A DNA stretch of 64,000 nucleotides from JADCRZ01 sp037718865 (GTDB lineage: Bacteria; Bacteroidota; Bacteroidia; Chitinophagales; Chitinophagaceae): assembly GCA_037718865.1 (NCBI GenBank), contig JBBJMP010000016.1:1-64000 (forward strand). Reading direction: 5' to 3'. This document shows positions 50,158 to 58,606 of this stretch, in pieces. Position numbers and translations under genes: made by a program. The number at the start of each line of letters is the position of its first letter. Within the stretch, counting starts at the first letter, position 1. Below the pieces are notes generated by a model. The model did no database searches. It was given only the letters and a program-made list of their open reading frames with translations, and was not told the origin of the DNA.

Positions 50158-51390
50158 TTACCCTATATTCTGGGACCTCCCGACTCCGGATTCCCGCTGA
50201 ATCTCGTGGCCAAGCTTATCCCTTTTTGTTCTTAAATACTTCTCATTATGCGGGTTGGAAAGAATTTCTATAGGCAGGGTCTCAACAATTTCGATTCCAT
50301 AACCCAGCAGCCCCGCTCTTTTCTTCGGATTGTTACTGATCAGGCGCAACTTGGTAATGCCGAGGTAACGTAGAATCTGAGCACCAATACCATAATCTCT
50401 TTTATCCATGGGAAACCCAAGATGCAGGTTGGCTTCAACGGTATCCATTCCTTCTTCCTGCAAACGGTATGCTTTGAGTTTATTCACCAAGCCTATACCC
50501 CTGCCCTCCTGGTTCATATAAAGTATTACACCCGTACCTTCTGCCTCAACCATCTCCATAGCTTTATGCAACTGATCGCCGCAATCGCACCGCAATGATC
50601 CTAGTATATCACCTGTAAAACAGGATGAATGCACCCTGACCAACACCGGTTCATCTTTTTTGTATTCCCCCTTGATAAGCGCCAGGTGCTCATTGTTCGT
50701 ATTCTTCTCTTTGAAAGAGATCAGCTTGAAATGACCATATTTTGTAGGCATATCCACCCGAACCACTTCTTCTATCAACGAATCGATTTTCAACCGGTAT
50801 TCAATAAGGTCTTTGATAGAGACAAGTTTAAGGTTGAACTTTTTGGCTATTATCTTTAATTCGGGCAGCCTTGCCATCGATCCGTCTTCATTCATGATTT
50901 CTACCAAAACGCCCCCTGGTGTAAATCCGGCTAAACGGGCCAGGTCTATCGTTGCTTCAGTATGACCGGCGCGCCTGAGTACTCCGCCGCTTTTGGCCCG
51001 TAAAGGGAAGATATGACCCGGGCGTCCCAGGTCTTCGGGCCTTGTTTCCGGGTCTATCAAAGCTCTTACGGTTTTAGACCTGTCAGAAGCTGAAATGCCG
51101 GTAGTGCAGCCACGACCCAGCAAATCCACGGAAACGGTAAAAGCCGTTTCATGTAAAGCCGTATTGTTATTTACCATTAATTCGAGTTGGAGCTCATCGC
51201 ACCGCTCTTCGATGAGGGGAGCGCAGATCAAACCGCGGCCGTGTAAACTCATAAAATTTATGACCTCCGGTGTGACATTTTGTGCGGCTGTAAGGAAATC
51301 GCCTTCATTCTCGCGTTCATCATCATCTACTACGATGACGAGCTTACCCTTCTTAATATCTTCAATGGCACTCTCAATACTATCTAACAT
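50158..51390 (-). CDS. ribBA: Bifunctional RibBA: DHBP synthase and GTP cyclohydrolase II
   Basis: The protein catalyses the two entry reactions of riboflavin synthesis. The 410 residues hold an N-terminal DHBP synthase domain (about 1-200) with VVDDDERENEGDFLTAAQ, FMSLHGRGLICAPL and GHTEATIDLARLAG. The C-terminal GTP cyclohydrolase II domain (about 205-400) has the zinc site HSSCFTGDILGSLRCDCGDQ, LYMNQEGRGIGL and SNNPKKRAGLLGYGIEI. The final residues (RESGVGRSQNIG) come from a repeat and not from the family. I see no FMN riboswitch upstream. A perfect -7 box lies 18 bp before the ATG. Confidence 0.96.
   Translation of the reverse strand: MLDSIESAIEDIKKGKLVIVVDDDERENEGDFLTAAQNVTPEVINFMSLHGRGLICAPLIEERCDELQLELMVNNNTALHETAFTVSVDLLGRGCTTGISASDRSKTVRALIDPETRPEDLGRPGHIFPLRAKSGGVLRRAGHTEATIDLARLAGFTPGGVLVEIMNEDGSMARLPELKIIAKKFNLKLVSIKDLIEYRLKIDSLIEEVVRVDMPTKYGHFKLISFKEKNTNNEHLALIKGEYKKDEPVLVRVHSSCFTGDILGSLRCDCGDQLHKAMEMVEAEGTGVILYMNQEGRGIGLVNKLKAYRLQEEGMDTVEANLHLGFPMDKRDYGIGAQILRYLGITKLRLISNNPKKRAGLLGYGIEIVETLPIEILSNPHNEKYLRTKRDKLGHEIQRESGVGRSQNIG
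50170..50196. repeat. GGAGTCGGGA-type repeat encoding the RibBA C-terminus
   Basis: On the minus strand, GGGAATCCGGAGTCGGGAGG encodes the end of RibBA. It mirrors the repeat at the 3' end of tamB 100 bp away, so both convergent genes were extended by related units. Confidence 0.5.
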
Positions 51391-51408
51391 ACATATTTAT
51401 GTTTACTG

Positions 51409-51416
51409 CAAAAATA
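51409..51416 (-). promoter_or_regulatory. Candidate -7 box (TATTTTTG) for ribBA
   Basis: Read on the minus strand, this is an exact TAnnTTTG match 18 bp upstream of the ribBA ATG. The arrangement is the same as the one before the DUF6580 gene (GTTATTTTTGC). Confidence 0.4.
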
Positions 51417-51571
51417 ACAAATAACAAAAGGGTTAAGTTTAAATACTTTATCTGCCGACAGGGGATGGTCTATGCAGCCTTTTGAACCAAAGGATTGCCT
51501 AACAAATTGTTAATATCCCAACTAAATACGTGTTTGATTATTTGTTTTCTTTGCAGGTTAAAACTAACTCT

Positions 51572-54500
51572 ATGTTAAAAGCGAAGATCCTACATCCGTT
51601 AACGATGTTCATCTTATTCCTTCCTTTCTTTTCCACGGCACAGGTAACCACAAGCAACATAAGCGGCACAATAAAAAACGATAAAAACGAAGTGCTGGCA
51701 GGAGCAACAATTACCGCAACACATCAGCCAACCGGAACTGTTTACCGTAGCAGTTCACTCAGACAAGGCGTTTTTAACATCGTGAACATGATCCCCGGAG
51801 GGCCCTATACCGTCGAAATCACCTTTGTGGGTTTTGAAAGTTTCCAGCAAGACAGTATTATATTATCGCTTGGTGAAAATACAAGAGTAGATGTGTCACT
51901 TTCGACCGGCACAACCGCATTACAGGAAGTGGTGGTTACAGGAGCAGGTACAGTAAAAAAGAAAACAGGTGCTTCAACCAGTATCAGCAGGCAACAGATC
52001 GCTGCATTGCCTTCGCTAAGCAGAAGCCTGCAGGACTATACCCGGTTAACTCCCCAGGCAAACGGCAATTCTTTTGGTGGTGTTAACAACAGGTTCAATA
52101 ATATCACAATTGATGGGGCGGTAAACAATGATGTTTTCGGAATATCGTCTTCAGGTACACCTGGAGCCCAGGCTGGAACTACTCCAATATCTCTCGATGC
52201 TATACAGGAAATACAGGTTGTTTTGGCTCCCTACGACATCACATATGGAAACTTCACGGGAGGCGGCGTTAATGCAGTTACCCGTTCGGGTACCAACAAA
52301 TTTGAGGGATCTGTTTATCATTTTTTCAGAAATCAGAACACGATTGGTGATGATCCGGTAAGCGGGTTAAAGTCTGCCAAATTCAATGATAAACAATCTG
52401 GCATCAGGCTGGGCGGCCCAATTATAAAAAACAAACTGTTTTTCTTTGTAAACGGCGAAATCGCCAGGAAAACTGAACCTACCATTTTCAATGCAGGTGA
52501 AACCAATTCGCTGTTAAGTACGGGCGAAGCAGACACCCTTGCCAACTACGTAAAAACAAAATACAACTATGACCCGGGAACTTACAATACATTTAATATC
52601 GAAAGGCAAAGTGATAAGCTTTTTGGGAGATTAGACTGGAATATTAACGATAAACACCGGTTGACCATACGTCATAACTATATAAAAGCCTATGACGACA
52701 ATGTTTCGCGTTCGCCAACCTTATTCCGCTTTGGAAACAACACATACCGCTTCAATAACAAACAAAATATTACTGTGGCTGAGATCAGAAGCAGGTTCAG
52801 CAGTTCTTACGCTAATAACCTGATTCTTGGCTTGCATAGGATAAGGGATTTCCGCACTACTTACGGATCCTTATTTCCCTTTATTGAAATATCCAAAGGG
52901 ACGGCAAATAACGGCATCCAATTAGGCTCGGAAAGAAGCTCGGTGGCCAATGAACTGGACCAGGACATTTTTGAGATCACAGACAACTTTAAAATCTTTA
53001 AAGGCAAACACACCTTTACGATCGGAACACATAATGAATTCTTTCAGTTCAGGAACCTGTTTATCAATAACTTTAATGGGCGATGGACCTTTGCCAGTTT
53101 GAACGATTTTTACAGGGACAACCCAAGGCAGGTTCAGGTCACTTACTCGAATGTTCCCGGCAGCGCAAAACCTTCCGCTGAATTCGCAGCAGCGCAATTA
53201 GGGTTTTATGCACAGGATGAAATCCAGGTCAATGCACAATTCAGGTTAACGGCAGGTATCAGGGTTGATGTGCCCGTAATCGGAGATGAACCGTCGTTCA
53301 ACCGGACTGTTGACTCAACGTTTAAAAGTGCTTATTCAACTTCTAACATTCCCAACAAACAATTATTATGGTCGCCCAGGGTCGGATTTAATTATGACCT
53401 GGAGGGCGACAGAAGTTTTATTTTACGGGGCGGTGCAGGAATCTTTACAGGCCGGGTACCGTTTGTATGGATCTCTAACCAATTCTCCAACACCGGACTG
53501 TTATTTAATACCGTTAACGTGTCCGACAACACAGGAACGCCTGCCAATGAAGTGAATGCAGGGAGAGGATTTGAACCTGACCCTAATAAACAAAGTTCCC
53601 TGGGCAGCGCAGGAAGAACGTTTGAAGTAAATATAATAGATAAGGATTTTAAATTGCCCCAGGTAGCGCGATTTAACCTTGCTGCGGACGTCAGGTTACC
53701 ATGGGATATCAATGCAACCTTCGAGGGAATATATTCTAAAACACTGAATAATGTTTTTTATCAGGATGTCAACCTCGCTTCCGCGGCAGGAGTTGCCGAT
53801 CCGGTTTACAATAAAGGCTTCGATAAAAGAGTTGCGTTTTCTTCTTCTACCAACGCAGGAGGAAGAAGGCTCAACCCGAATATCACGAATGCGATATTAC
53901 TGACTAATACAAACAAAGGATATAGCTATAACCTTACAGCCCAGGTCACCAAGACATGGAAGAACGGGTTTGTATCCCTCGCCTATAATCATAATGATGC
54001 TACGGAAGTAAACAGCGGAGCCAGTTCCACCGCCTTATCTAATTGGGAATTTGTACAGGTCGTGGGAGATCCAAATAATCCACCTTTGGCAACAACCAAT
54101 TATGCGCTCACACACCGAATCATAGGCAATTTTTCCTTAAATCTTAATTATACTAAATATTTCAGGTCATCCATTGCCTTTTTTTACGCTGCTAATTCCG
54201 GCTCCAGGCTGACTTACCTTGTTAACGGTGACCTGAATAGTGACGGCAGATTTGGCAATGACCTGTTGTACGTACCAAAAAATCCTGGCGAAATTCAATT
54301 CGTCGATTTCCTGAACACAACCAACACAGCCGTACGTTTTACTGCAGCGGAGCAGGCAGCGGCATTCGAAAAATATATCAGCAGCAATGACTATCTGAAT
54401 AAAAGAAGAGGAAATTATACGGAAAGAAATGGCAGCAGCACACCATGGGAACACGTGATTGACATGCGCTTTACACAGGATTTTTTTCTTATGACCGGTG

Positions 54501-54742
54501 GAACTAAACACACGTTAGAGTTTACCTTCGATGTGTTTAACCTGACTAACCTGATCAATAACGATTGGGGCAGACAATTTTCGGTGGGTAACCAGGCTTA
54601 TACCATCCTCTCTACTGTAAACAGAACCAGCGGAGCGTTTATGGGCAAAGGATACAACTATACGCCTAACCAGGTTCCCTGGAACTTAACCTTCGGATCG
54701 AGGTTCCAGGGACAGATAGGATTAAGATATAGTTTTAACTAG
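51572..54742 (+). CDS. Oar-like TonB-dependent receptor with carboxypeptidase-regulatory domain
   Basis: From the ATG at 51572 the protein has 1056 residues. A signal peptide (MLKAKILHPLTMFILFLPFF, cut near STAQ) precedes a regulatory domain (SGTIKNDKNEVLAGATITAT). The TonB-box region is LQEVVVTGAGTVKKKTGAST. The plug reads NRFNNITIDGAVNNDVFGIS and GTPISLDAIQEIQVVLAPYDITYGNFTGG. A very long beta-barrel ends LTFGSRFQGQIGLRYSFN with C-terminal Phe-Asn. This plug and barrel type resembles Oar proteins of Myxococcus and Bacteroidota, some of which export rather than import protein signals. There is no adjacent SusD. The ATG at 51530 would add 14 residues ahead of the signal peptide and is less likely. 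Confidence 0.9.
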   Translation: MLKAKILHPLTMFILFLPFFSTAQVTTSNISGTIKNDKNEVLAGATITATHQPTGTVYRSSSLRQGVFNIVNMIPGGPYTVEITFVGFESFQQDSIILSLGENTRVDVSLSTGTTALQEVVVTGAGTVKKKTGASTSISRQQIAALPSLSRSLQDYTRLTPQANGNSFGGVNNRFNNITIDGAVNNDVFGISSSGTPGAQAGTTPISLDAIQEIQVVLAPYDITYGNFTGGGVNAVTRSGTNKFEGSVYHFFRNQNTIGDDPVSGLKSAKFNDKQSGIRLGGPIIKNKLFFFVNGEIARKTEPTIFNAGETNSLLSTGEADTLANYVKTKYNYDPGTYNTFNIERQSDKLFGRLDWNINDKHRLTIRHNYIKAYDDNVSRSPTLFRFGNNTYRFNNKQNITVAEIRSRFSSSYANNLILGLHRIRDFRTTYGSLFPFIEISKGTANNGIQLGSERSSVANELDQDIFEITDNFKIFKGKHTFTIGTHNEFFQFRNLFINNFNGRWTFASLNDFYRDNPRQVQVTYSNVPGSAKPSAEFAAAQLGFYAQDEIQVNAQFRLTAGIRVDVPVIGDEPSFNRTVDSTFKSAYSTSNIPNKQLLWSPRVGFNYDLEGDRSFILRGGAGIFTGRVPFVWISNQFSNTGLLFNTVNVSDNTGTPANEVNAGRGFEPDPNKQSSLGSAGRTFEVNIIDKDFKLPQVARFNLAADVRLPWDINATFEGIYSKTLNNVFYQDVNLASAAGVADPVYNKGFDKRVAFSSSTNAGGRRLNPNITNAILLTNTNKGYSYNLTAQVTKTWKNGFVSLAYNHNDATEVNSGASSTALSNWEFVQVVGDPNNPPLATTNYALTHRIIGNFSLNLNYTKYFRSSIAFFYAANSGSRLTYLVNGDLNSDGRFGNDLLYVPKNPGEIQFVDFLNTTNTAVRFTAAEQAAAFEKYISSNDYLNKRRGNYTERNGSSTPWEHVIDMRFTQDFFLMTGGTKHTLEFTFDVFNLTNLINNDWGRQFSVGNQAYTILSTVNRTSGAFMGKGYNYTPNQVPWNLTFGSRFQGQIGLRYSFN

Positions 54743-54790
54743 GTAGCTGCTTTCAATCATAATCAGGAGGAATTGCCGGAGATTTACAGA

Positions 54791-55630
54791 TTACCGCGAA
54801 ACGATAATCTGCGAATCTGCGGCTTTAACACCCCAACCCCACGTTAAAAAATCAGGCATCACTTCAGCCCAGGTCGCTACATCATGACGGCCATCCTGGA
54901 GTTCTACATACTGTATGTCCTTTTTAGCATGAAACCCTTTTTTTACCAGTTCATCGATAAGGCCCAGCGTATCGTCAATGGAATCTATTATACCGTTGTT
55001 GTTGCGATCCATTACTTCATCGAGGGCGCCGGTTTGAAAGAAGAATTTTAGTCCCTTCACATATTTTCCTTTGCGTATCTGGGCATGCATGATACGGTCT
55101 GTATCTTCATTGTATCCTTCTTGAAGGCCCGTTGTACGCCACCACAGGGAGCCGCTAAACACTCCTGCCCTGGTAAAATCCTGCGGATAGTTCCACACTA
55201 TATCAAGCGCGCTCAATGCTCCCAATGAAAATCCGGCAAATGATTTTTCACGGAACGAATGAATCCGGTAAGTTGACTGGATCAGGGGTATCAGTTCATC
55301 AATAATAAACCAGGAATATAACCGCGCTTTGCTCCCTCTTCCCTTATAATCCAACCGGCCTGCCGTTCCGTATTCCATAAACCTATCGCCGGCATGAATA
55401 GCAACACATAACAGTGGGGAGATCTGATTATCCGATCTTAATTGGTCCAGCATGGTCGCAAGCCCAAGTTGATTCATGTTCTGCCCATCATTGATTAGCA
55501 AAAGGCTCATAGAAGCAGGATTGTTCACCGGGGTGGGTAAATAACAATCTACATCTACAGTACGTGCCAGATGCCGTGACTCGATGCTGATGCTTTCCTT
55601 TAATGAGCCCGATACCTTTCTGATTCGCAT
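54791..55630 (-). CDS. Putative esterase (PF00756-like) with an EF-hand-like loop
   Basis: The 279-residue cytosolic protein has the alpha/beta hydrolase fold of the esterase D/enterochelin esterase family. SMSLLLINDGQNMN (40-53) is followed by the nucleophile elbow FAGFSLGALSAL (Ser135), and the catalytic His lies in DGRHDVATW. Around residue 213 lies DRNNNGIIDSIDD, which has the spacing of a calcium-binding EF-hand loop (D-x-N-x-N-G-x-I-D). The last residues (KAADSQIIVSR) are encoded by the 19-mer repeat found after xerD. The gene is divergent from the ATP-grasp and carboxylate-amine ligase genes, and in other Bacteroidota similar genes may travel together. The substrate is unknown. Confidence 0.85.
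   Translation of the reverse strand: MRIRKVSGSLKESISIESRHLARTVDVDCYLPTPVNNPASMSLLLINDGQNMNQLGLATMLDQLRSDNQISPLLCVAIHAGDRFMEYGTAGRLDYKGRGSKARLYSWFIIDELIPLIQSTYRIHSFREKSFAGFSLGALSALDIVWNYPQDFTRAGVFSGSLWWRTTGLQEGYNEDTDRIMHAQIRKGKYVKGLKFFFQTGALDEVMDRNNNGIIDSIDDTLGLIDELVKKGFHAKKDIQYVELQDGRHDVATWAEVMPDFLTWGWGVKAADSQIIVSR
54806..54824. repeat. Third copy of the 19-mer AATCTGCGAATCTGCGGCT
   Basis: It is an exact copy of both arms of the hairpin after xerD. It lies inside the 3' end of the esterase gene, where its complement encodes the C-terminus. On its left, ATTTACAGATTACCGCG is a decayed inverse arm. Confidence 0.75.
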
Positions 55631-55941
55631 GTTTTAAAAATAGTCAATAGAATTTTTTTTAATACTGGCAGGCTTCATTCACCTTCAAGCCTGCGTGCTG
55701 ATTTATAACCACAATCAGTGAAAAAAATTGTGCCAGGAATACCAAACTTCTCACTTTTCATCAATCTCTATTAAACGGTTGCCGCTTGCTTCGGGTTAAC
55801 CCTTTACCTGTCAATGACGGCTGCAAATGATAAAGGCTGCTTGTTAATTACCATAAATATGACATATATTCAATTTGTTTTTTTGTGCATTTAAAAATAA
55901 TTTTATTCAATCACCATATTCATACATCAAAAACAAAAAAA
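55631..55941. other. Divergent control region with hairpin
   Basis: About 310 bp separate the esterase and ATP-grasp genes. A perfect 8-bp stem, GCAGGCTT (55668-55675) and AAGCCTGC (55687-55694), with an 11-base loop lies 38 bp upstream of the esterase ATG. TATTTTTA at about 55633 on the minus strand is a one-mismatch -7 box for the esterase. The ATP-grasp side is very AT-rich, with TATTCAATTTG about 70 bp before its ATG. No other feature is seen. Confidence 0.45.
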
Positions 55942-56895
55942 ATGAAAAAAATAGGCATTGTCTTCGGTCAGGAAAGAAGTTTTCCTATGGCTTTTATAGA
56001 CAGGGTGAACAATAAAGGCATTGAGGATATTGTTGCCGAACCGGTGCGCATCGACAAGGTGGTTCAGGGCGAGCCAACAGAATATGCAGTGATCATCGAC
56101 CGTATTTCCCAGGATGTTCCGTTCTACCGCGCATATTTGAAAAATGCCGCTCTAACAGGTACGGCTGTTATCAATAATCCTTTCTGGTGGAGCGCAGACG
56201 AAAAATTCTTTAATAACTGCCTGGCTACTAAAATTGACGTGCCGGTTCCAAAAACGGTCATTCTGCCATCGAGAGACCGTCCTTCAGACACATCCGACCA
56301 GTCGTTTAGCAACCTGGCATACCCGTTAGATTGGGAAGGTATCTTTAATTATATAAAATTTCCTGCTTACATGAAACCTTTTGCAGGGGGCGGATGGAAA
56401 AATGTGTACAAAGTGAATGACCCGGATGATTTTTTTAATAAACATGCCGAAACTGCCGAACTTGTTATGTTATTGCAGGAAGAAATTGTTTTTGATGAAT
56501 ATTATCGGTGTTATTGCATTGGCGGAAAGCATGTGCGTATTATGCCCTACGAACCCCGAAATCCTCACCACTTGCGTTATGAAGCGGGCTTCTCTCCTTC
56601 TCCCGAGCGTCACCAGCTGATGGAAGAAATAGTGTTGCGAATAAACCATTACCTGGGTTATGATTTTAATACTGTTGAACTTGCGCTTCGCGATGGTGTA
56701 CCTTTTGCCATTGATTTCTGTAATCCTGCCCCTGATGCGGAAATCAAGAGTGTCGGACAGCAAAATTTTGACTGGGTGGTAGAAACGGCAGCTAATTATG
56801 CTATTGAAAAAGCACAGGCGCAGGAGCCCGGAAAAGACAATCTTACCTGGGGTGAATATGTAAAGCGAAGTGCTGCAGGGCTGTCGCTTCCTTAA
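55942..56895 (+). CDS. ATP-grasp family ligase-like protein
   Basis: ATP-grasp enzymes join a carboxylate to an amine or thiol through an acyl phosphate. The 317-residue protein starts KKIGIVFGQERSFP (a pre-ATP-grasp strand). It shows the ATP-binding lysine and glycine loop (YIKFPAYMKPFAGGGWKNV, about 138-155), the adenine-side block VMLLQEEIVFDEYYRCYCIG (about 175-194) and the metal-ligand end motif ELALRDGVPFAIDFCNPAPD (about 242-262). The ATG at 55942 is preferred over 55885 because the extra 19 residues are polar and AT-derived. It precedes the YbdK-type ligase by 41 bp, so the two are cotranscribed. The substrate is unknown, and the pair is a candidate for making an amide-linked small molecule. 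Confidence 0.85.
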   Translation: MKKIGIVFGQERSFPMAFIDRVNNKGIEDIVAEPVRIDKVVQGEPTEYAVIIDRISQDVPFYRAYLKNAALTGTAVINNPFWWSADEKFFNNCLATKIDVPVPKTVILPSRDRPSDTSDQSFSNLAYPLDWEGIFNYIKFPAYMKPFAGGGWKNVYKVNDPDDFFNKHAETAELVMLLQEEIVFDEYYRCYCIGGKHVRIMPYEPRNPHHLRYEAGFSPSPERHQLMEEIVLRINHYLGYDFNTVELALRDGVPFAIDFCNPAPDAEIKSVGQQNFDWVVETAANYAIEKAQAQEPGKDNLTWGEYVKRSAAGLSLP

Positions 56896-56936
56896 AGGCT
56901 TAAATCAATGCTACTTAAACTTCAAACAAACCAATT

Positions 56937-58046
56937 ATGGGAATCAGCTATAAACATTTTACCCTGGGTGTGGAAGAAGAGTACATGGTTATAGACCCCA
57001 ATACCAGGGAATTAAGAAGCCATGAACAGAAGATCGTGCACGAAGGTCATAAAGTGATCAAAGACAAGGTTAAGGCAGAAATGCACCAGGCTGTGGTGGA
57101 AGTGGGTACGGATATCTGCGTTGATGTGGCCGAAGCATATAAAGACGTAGGATTGCTGCGCAAAACGATTTCTGACATTGCCGGAAACCTGGGGCTCTGG
57201 GTAGGTGCTTCAGGAACACACCCTTTTAGTCACTGGGAAAGCCAACTGATCACCGATCATGCACGATACAATGAAATTGTAAACGAATTACAGGAAGCTG
57301 CCCGCAGCAACCTGATATTTGGATTACACGTGCATGTAGGCATGGAAACCCGAGACATGGCAATCCATATCGCCAACTCCGCACGGTATTTTTTACCCCA
57401 TATTTATGCGTTAAGCACTAATTCTCCGTTTTGGGAGGGCAGAAAAACCGGCTATAAATCGTTCCGTACAAAAGTGTTTGATAAATTTCCACGGACAGGG
57501 ATACCCGATTATTTCGAGAGCATTGAAGCCTATGACCGTTACGTAAACCTGCTTATCAAGACAAATTGCATCGACAATGCTAAAAAGATCTGGTGGGACC
57601 TCCGGGTGCATCCTTTCTTTAATACGGTAGAGTTCAGGATCTGCGATGTGCCAATGACGGTGGAAGAGACCATTGCCATTGCCGCACTATTCCAGGGCGT
57701 ATGTGCCAAACTATACATGCTGCGTTCAAAGAATATGAACTATATGATCTATCCGAGGGCGCTGCTTAATGAAAATAAATGGCGTGCTGGACGTTACGGA
57801 TTGGATGGCAGCCTCATCGATTTTGGTATAGAGTCTGAAGTAAACACGCGGGTGCTGATCTATGAACTACTTGATTTTATAGATGATGTGGTGGATCATT
57901 TGGGCAGTCGGAATGCACTGCCTATCGTGGCAAAAATACTGGAGCATGGTACCGGTGCTGACCGGCAGTTAAAAGTGTTTGAAGAAACCGGCGACCTGAG
58001 CATGGTTGTGGATTATATTCATTCCCAATTTTTACATGGGGTGTAA
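56937..58046 (+). CDS. YbdK-type carboxylate-amine ligase (GCS2 family)
   Basis: The 369-residue protein matches COG2170 enzymes, which are relatives of glutamate-cysteine ligase that form an amide from a carboxylate and an amine with ATP. Visible blocks are FTLGVEEEYMVIDP (8-21, metal ligands Glu-Glu-Glu), VVEVGTDICVDVAEA (about 54-68), GASGTHPFSHW (near 91) and FGLHVHVGM (near 124). KKIWWDLRVHPFFNTVEFRICDVPMTVEE follows (about 212-240). The length is typical. Physiological substrates are unknown in this family. It is cotranscribed with the ATP-grasp gene and divergent from the esterase gene. Confidence 0.92.
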   Translation: MGISYKHFTLGVEEEYMVIDPNTRELRSHEQKIVHEGHKVIKDKVKAEMHQAVVEVGTDICVDVAEAYKDVGLLRKTISDIAGNLGLWVGASGTHPFSHWESQLITDHARYNEIVNELQEAARSNLIFGLHVHVGMETRDMAIHIANSARYFLPHIYALSTNSPFWEGRKTGYKSFRTKVFDKFPRTGIPDYFESIEAYDRYVNLLIKTNCIDNAKKIWWDLRVHPFFNTVEFRICDVPMTVEETIAIAALFQGVCAKLYMLRSKNMNYMIYPRALLNENKWRAGRYGLDGSLIDFGIESEVNTRVLIYELLDFIDDVVDHLGSRNALPIVAKILEHGTGADRQLKVFEETGDLSMVVDYIHSQFLHGV

Positions 58047-58138
58047 GGGAAGGCCCGAAAACAAAAATGCAAGTATATTTCGCTCCTTTCTTAGGGGTGG
58101 GGAAGCCAGGATGGTCCGTCAGCCGGGTAGCCCAGGCT

Positions 58139-58573
58139 TTATAGTATTTTATAGGCCTGCCTGGCCAGTAATTTCCATTTACCCTGCTGCTTTTGCCAAA
58201 CAAGCAGGATGCCGATATTTACCGGGGCCTCCTTGCCGCTGTCTTTATTGGTGCCTGAAAGACGGTGCCTGACTAACGCCGTATTGCCCACGATCTTGAT
58301 CGTTTGATCAGAAAGGTTTATGGTTAAAAAGTCGGACTTACCGGATGCAAGCGCCCCCACGAATGAAGCCTTATCTTCCATGAGTCCGTTCGAATGCCCG
58401 TAACTTAATTCACTGGCCGTGATGGATTCGAGCACCGATTTATTGCCCTCCAACATGCCTTTCTTGAGCGTTTCAACGGCGGCCGCTATTTGTCGTTCGT
58501 CACCGGACTGCGCATAACTGGTCGCTGTTAGTGAAAGGCAAAACATGAATACTACGACAGCAGATACTTTCAT
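58139..58573 (-). CDS. Exported NTF2-like (DUF4440) protein
   Basis: The 144-residue protein has a signal peptide (MKVSAVVVFMFCLSLTATSY, cut near AQ). The remaining sequence has an NTF2/SnoaL-like fold pattern: IAAAVETLKKGMLEGNKSVLE, a loop with ELSYGHSNGLMEDKASFV, and the final strands VRHRLSGTN, ILLVWQKQQGKWKLLAR. It is the last gene of the SusC/SusD run, 33 bp after SusD, and might bind or modify the imported compound. Its specific function is not known. The C-terminal motif KLLARQAYKIL is typical of the family. Confidence 0.85.
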   Translation of the reverse strand: MKVSAVVVFMFCLSLTATSYAQSGDERQIAAAVETLKKGMLEGNKSVLESITASELSYGHSNGLMEDKASFVGALASGKSDFLTINLSDQTIKIVGNTALVRHRLSGTNKDSGKEAPVNIGILLVWQKQQGKWKLLARQAYKIL

Positions 58574-58606
58574 AACATACGTCTTTTGATAATTCTGATT
58601 ATTTCC

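Noticed and set aside
51391..51571. Search for an FMN riboswitch before ribBA
   Set aside because: None of the conserved RFN blocks is visible in the short upstream region.
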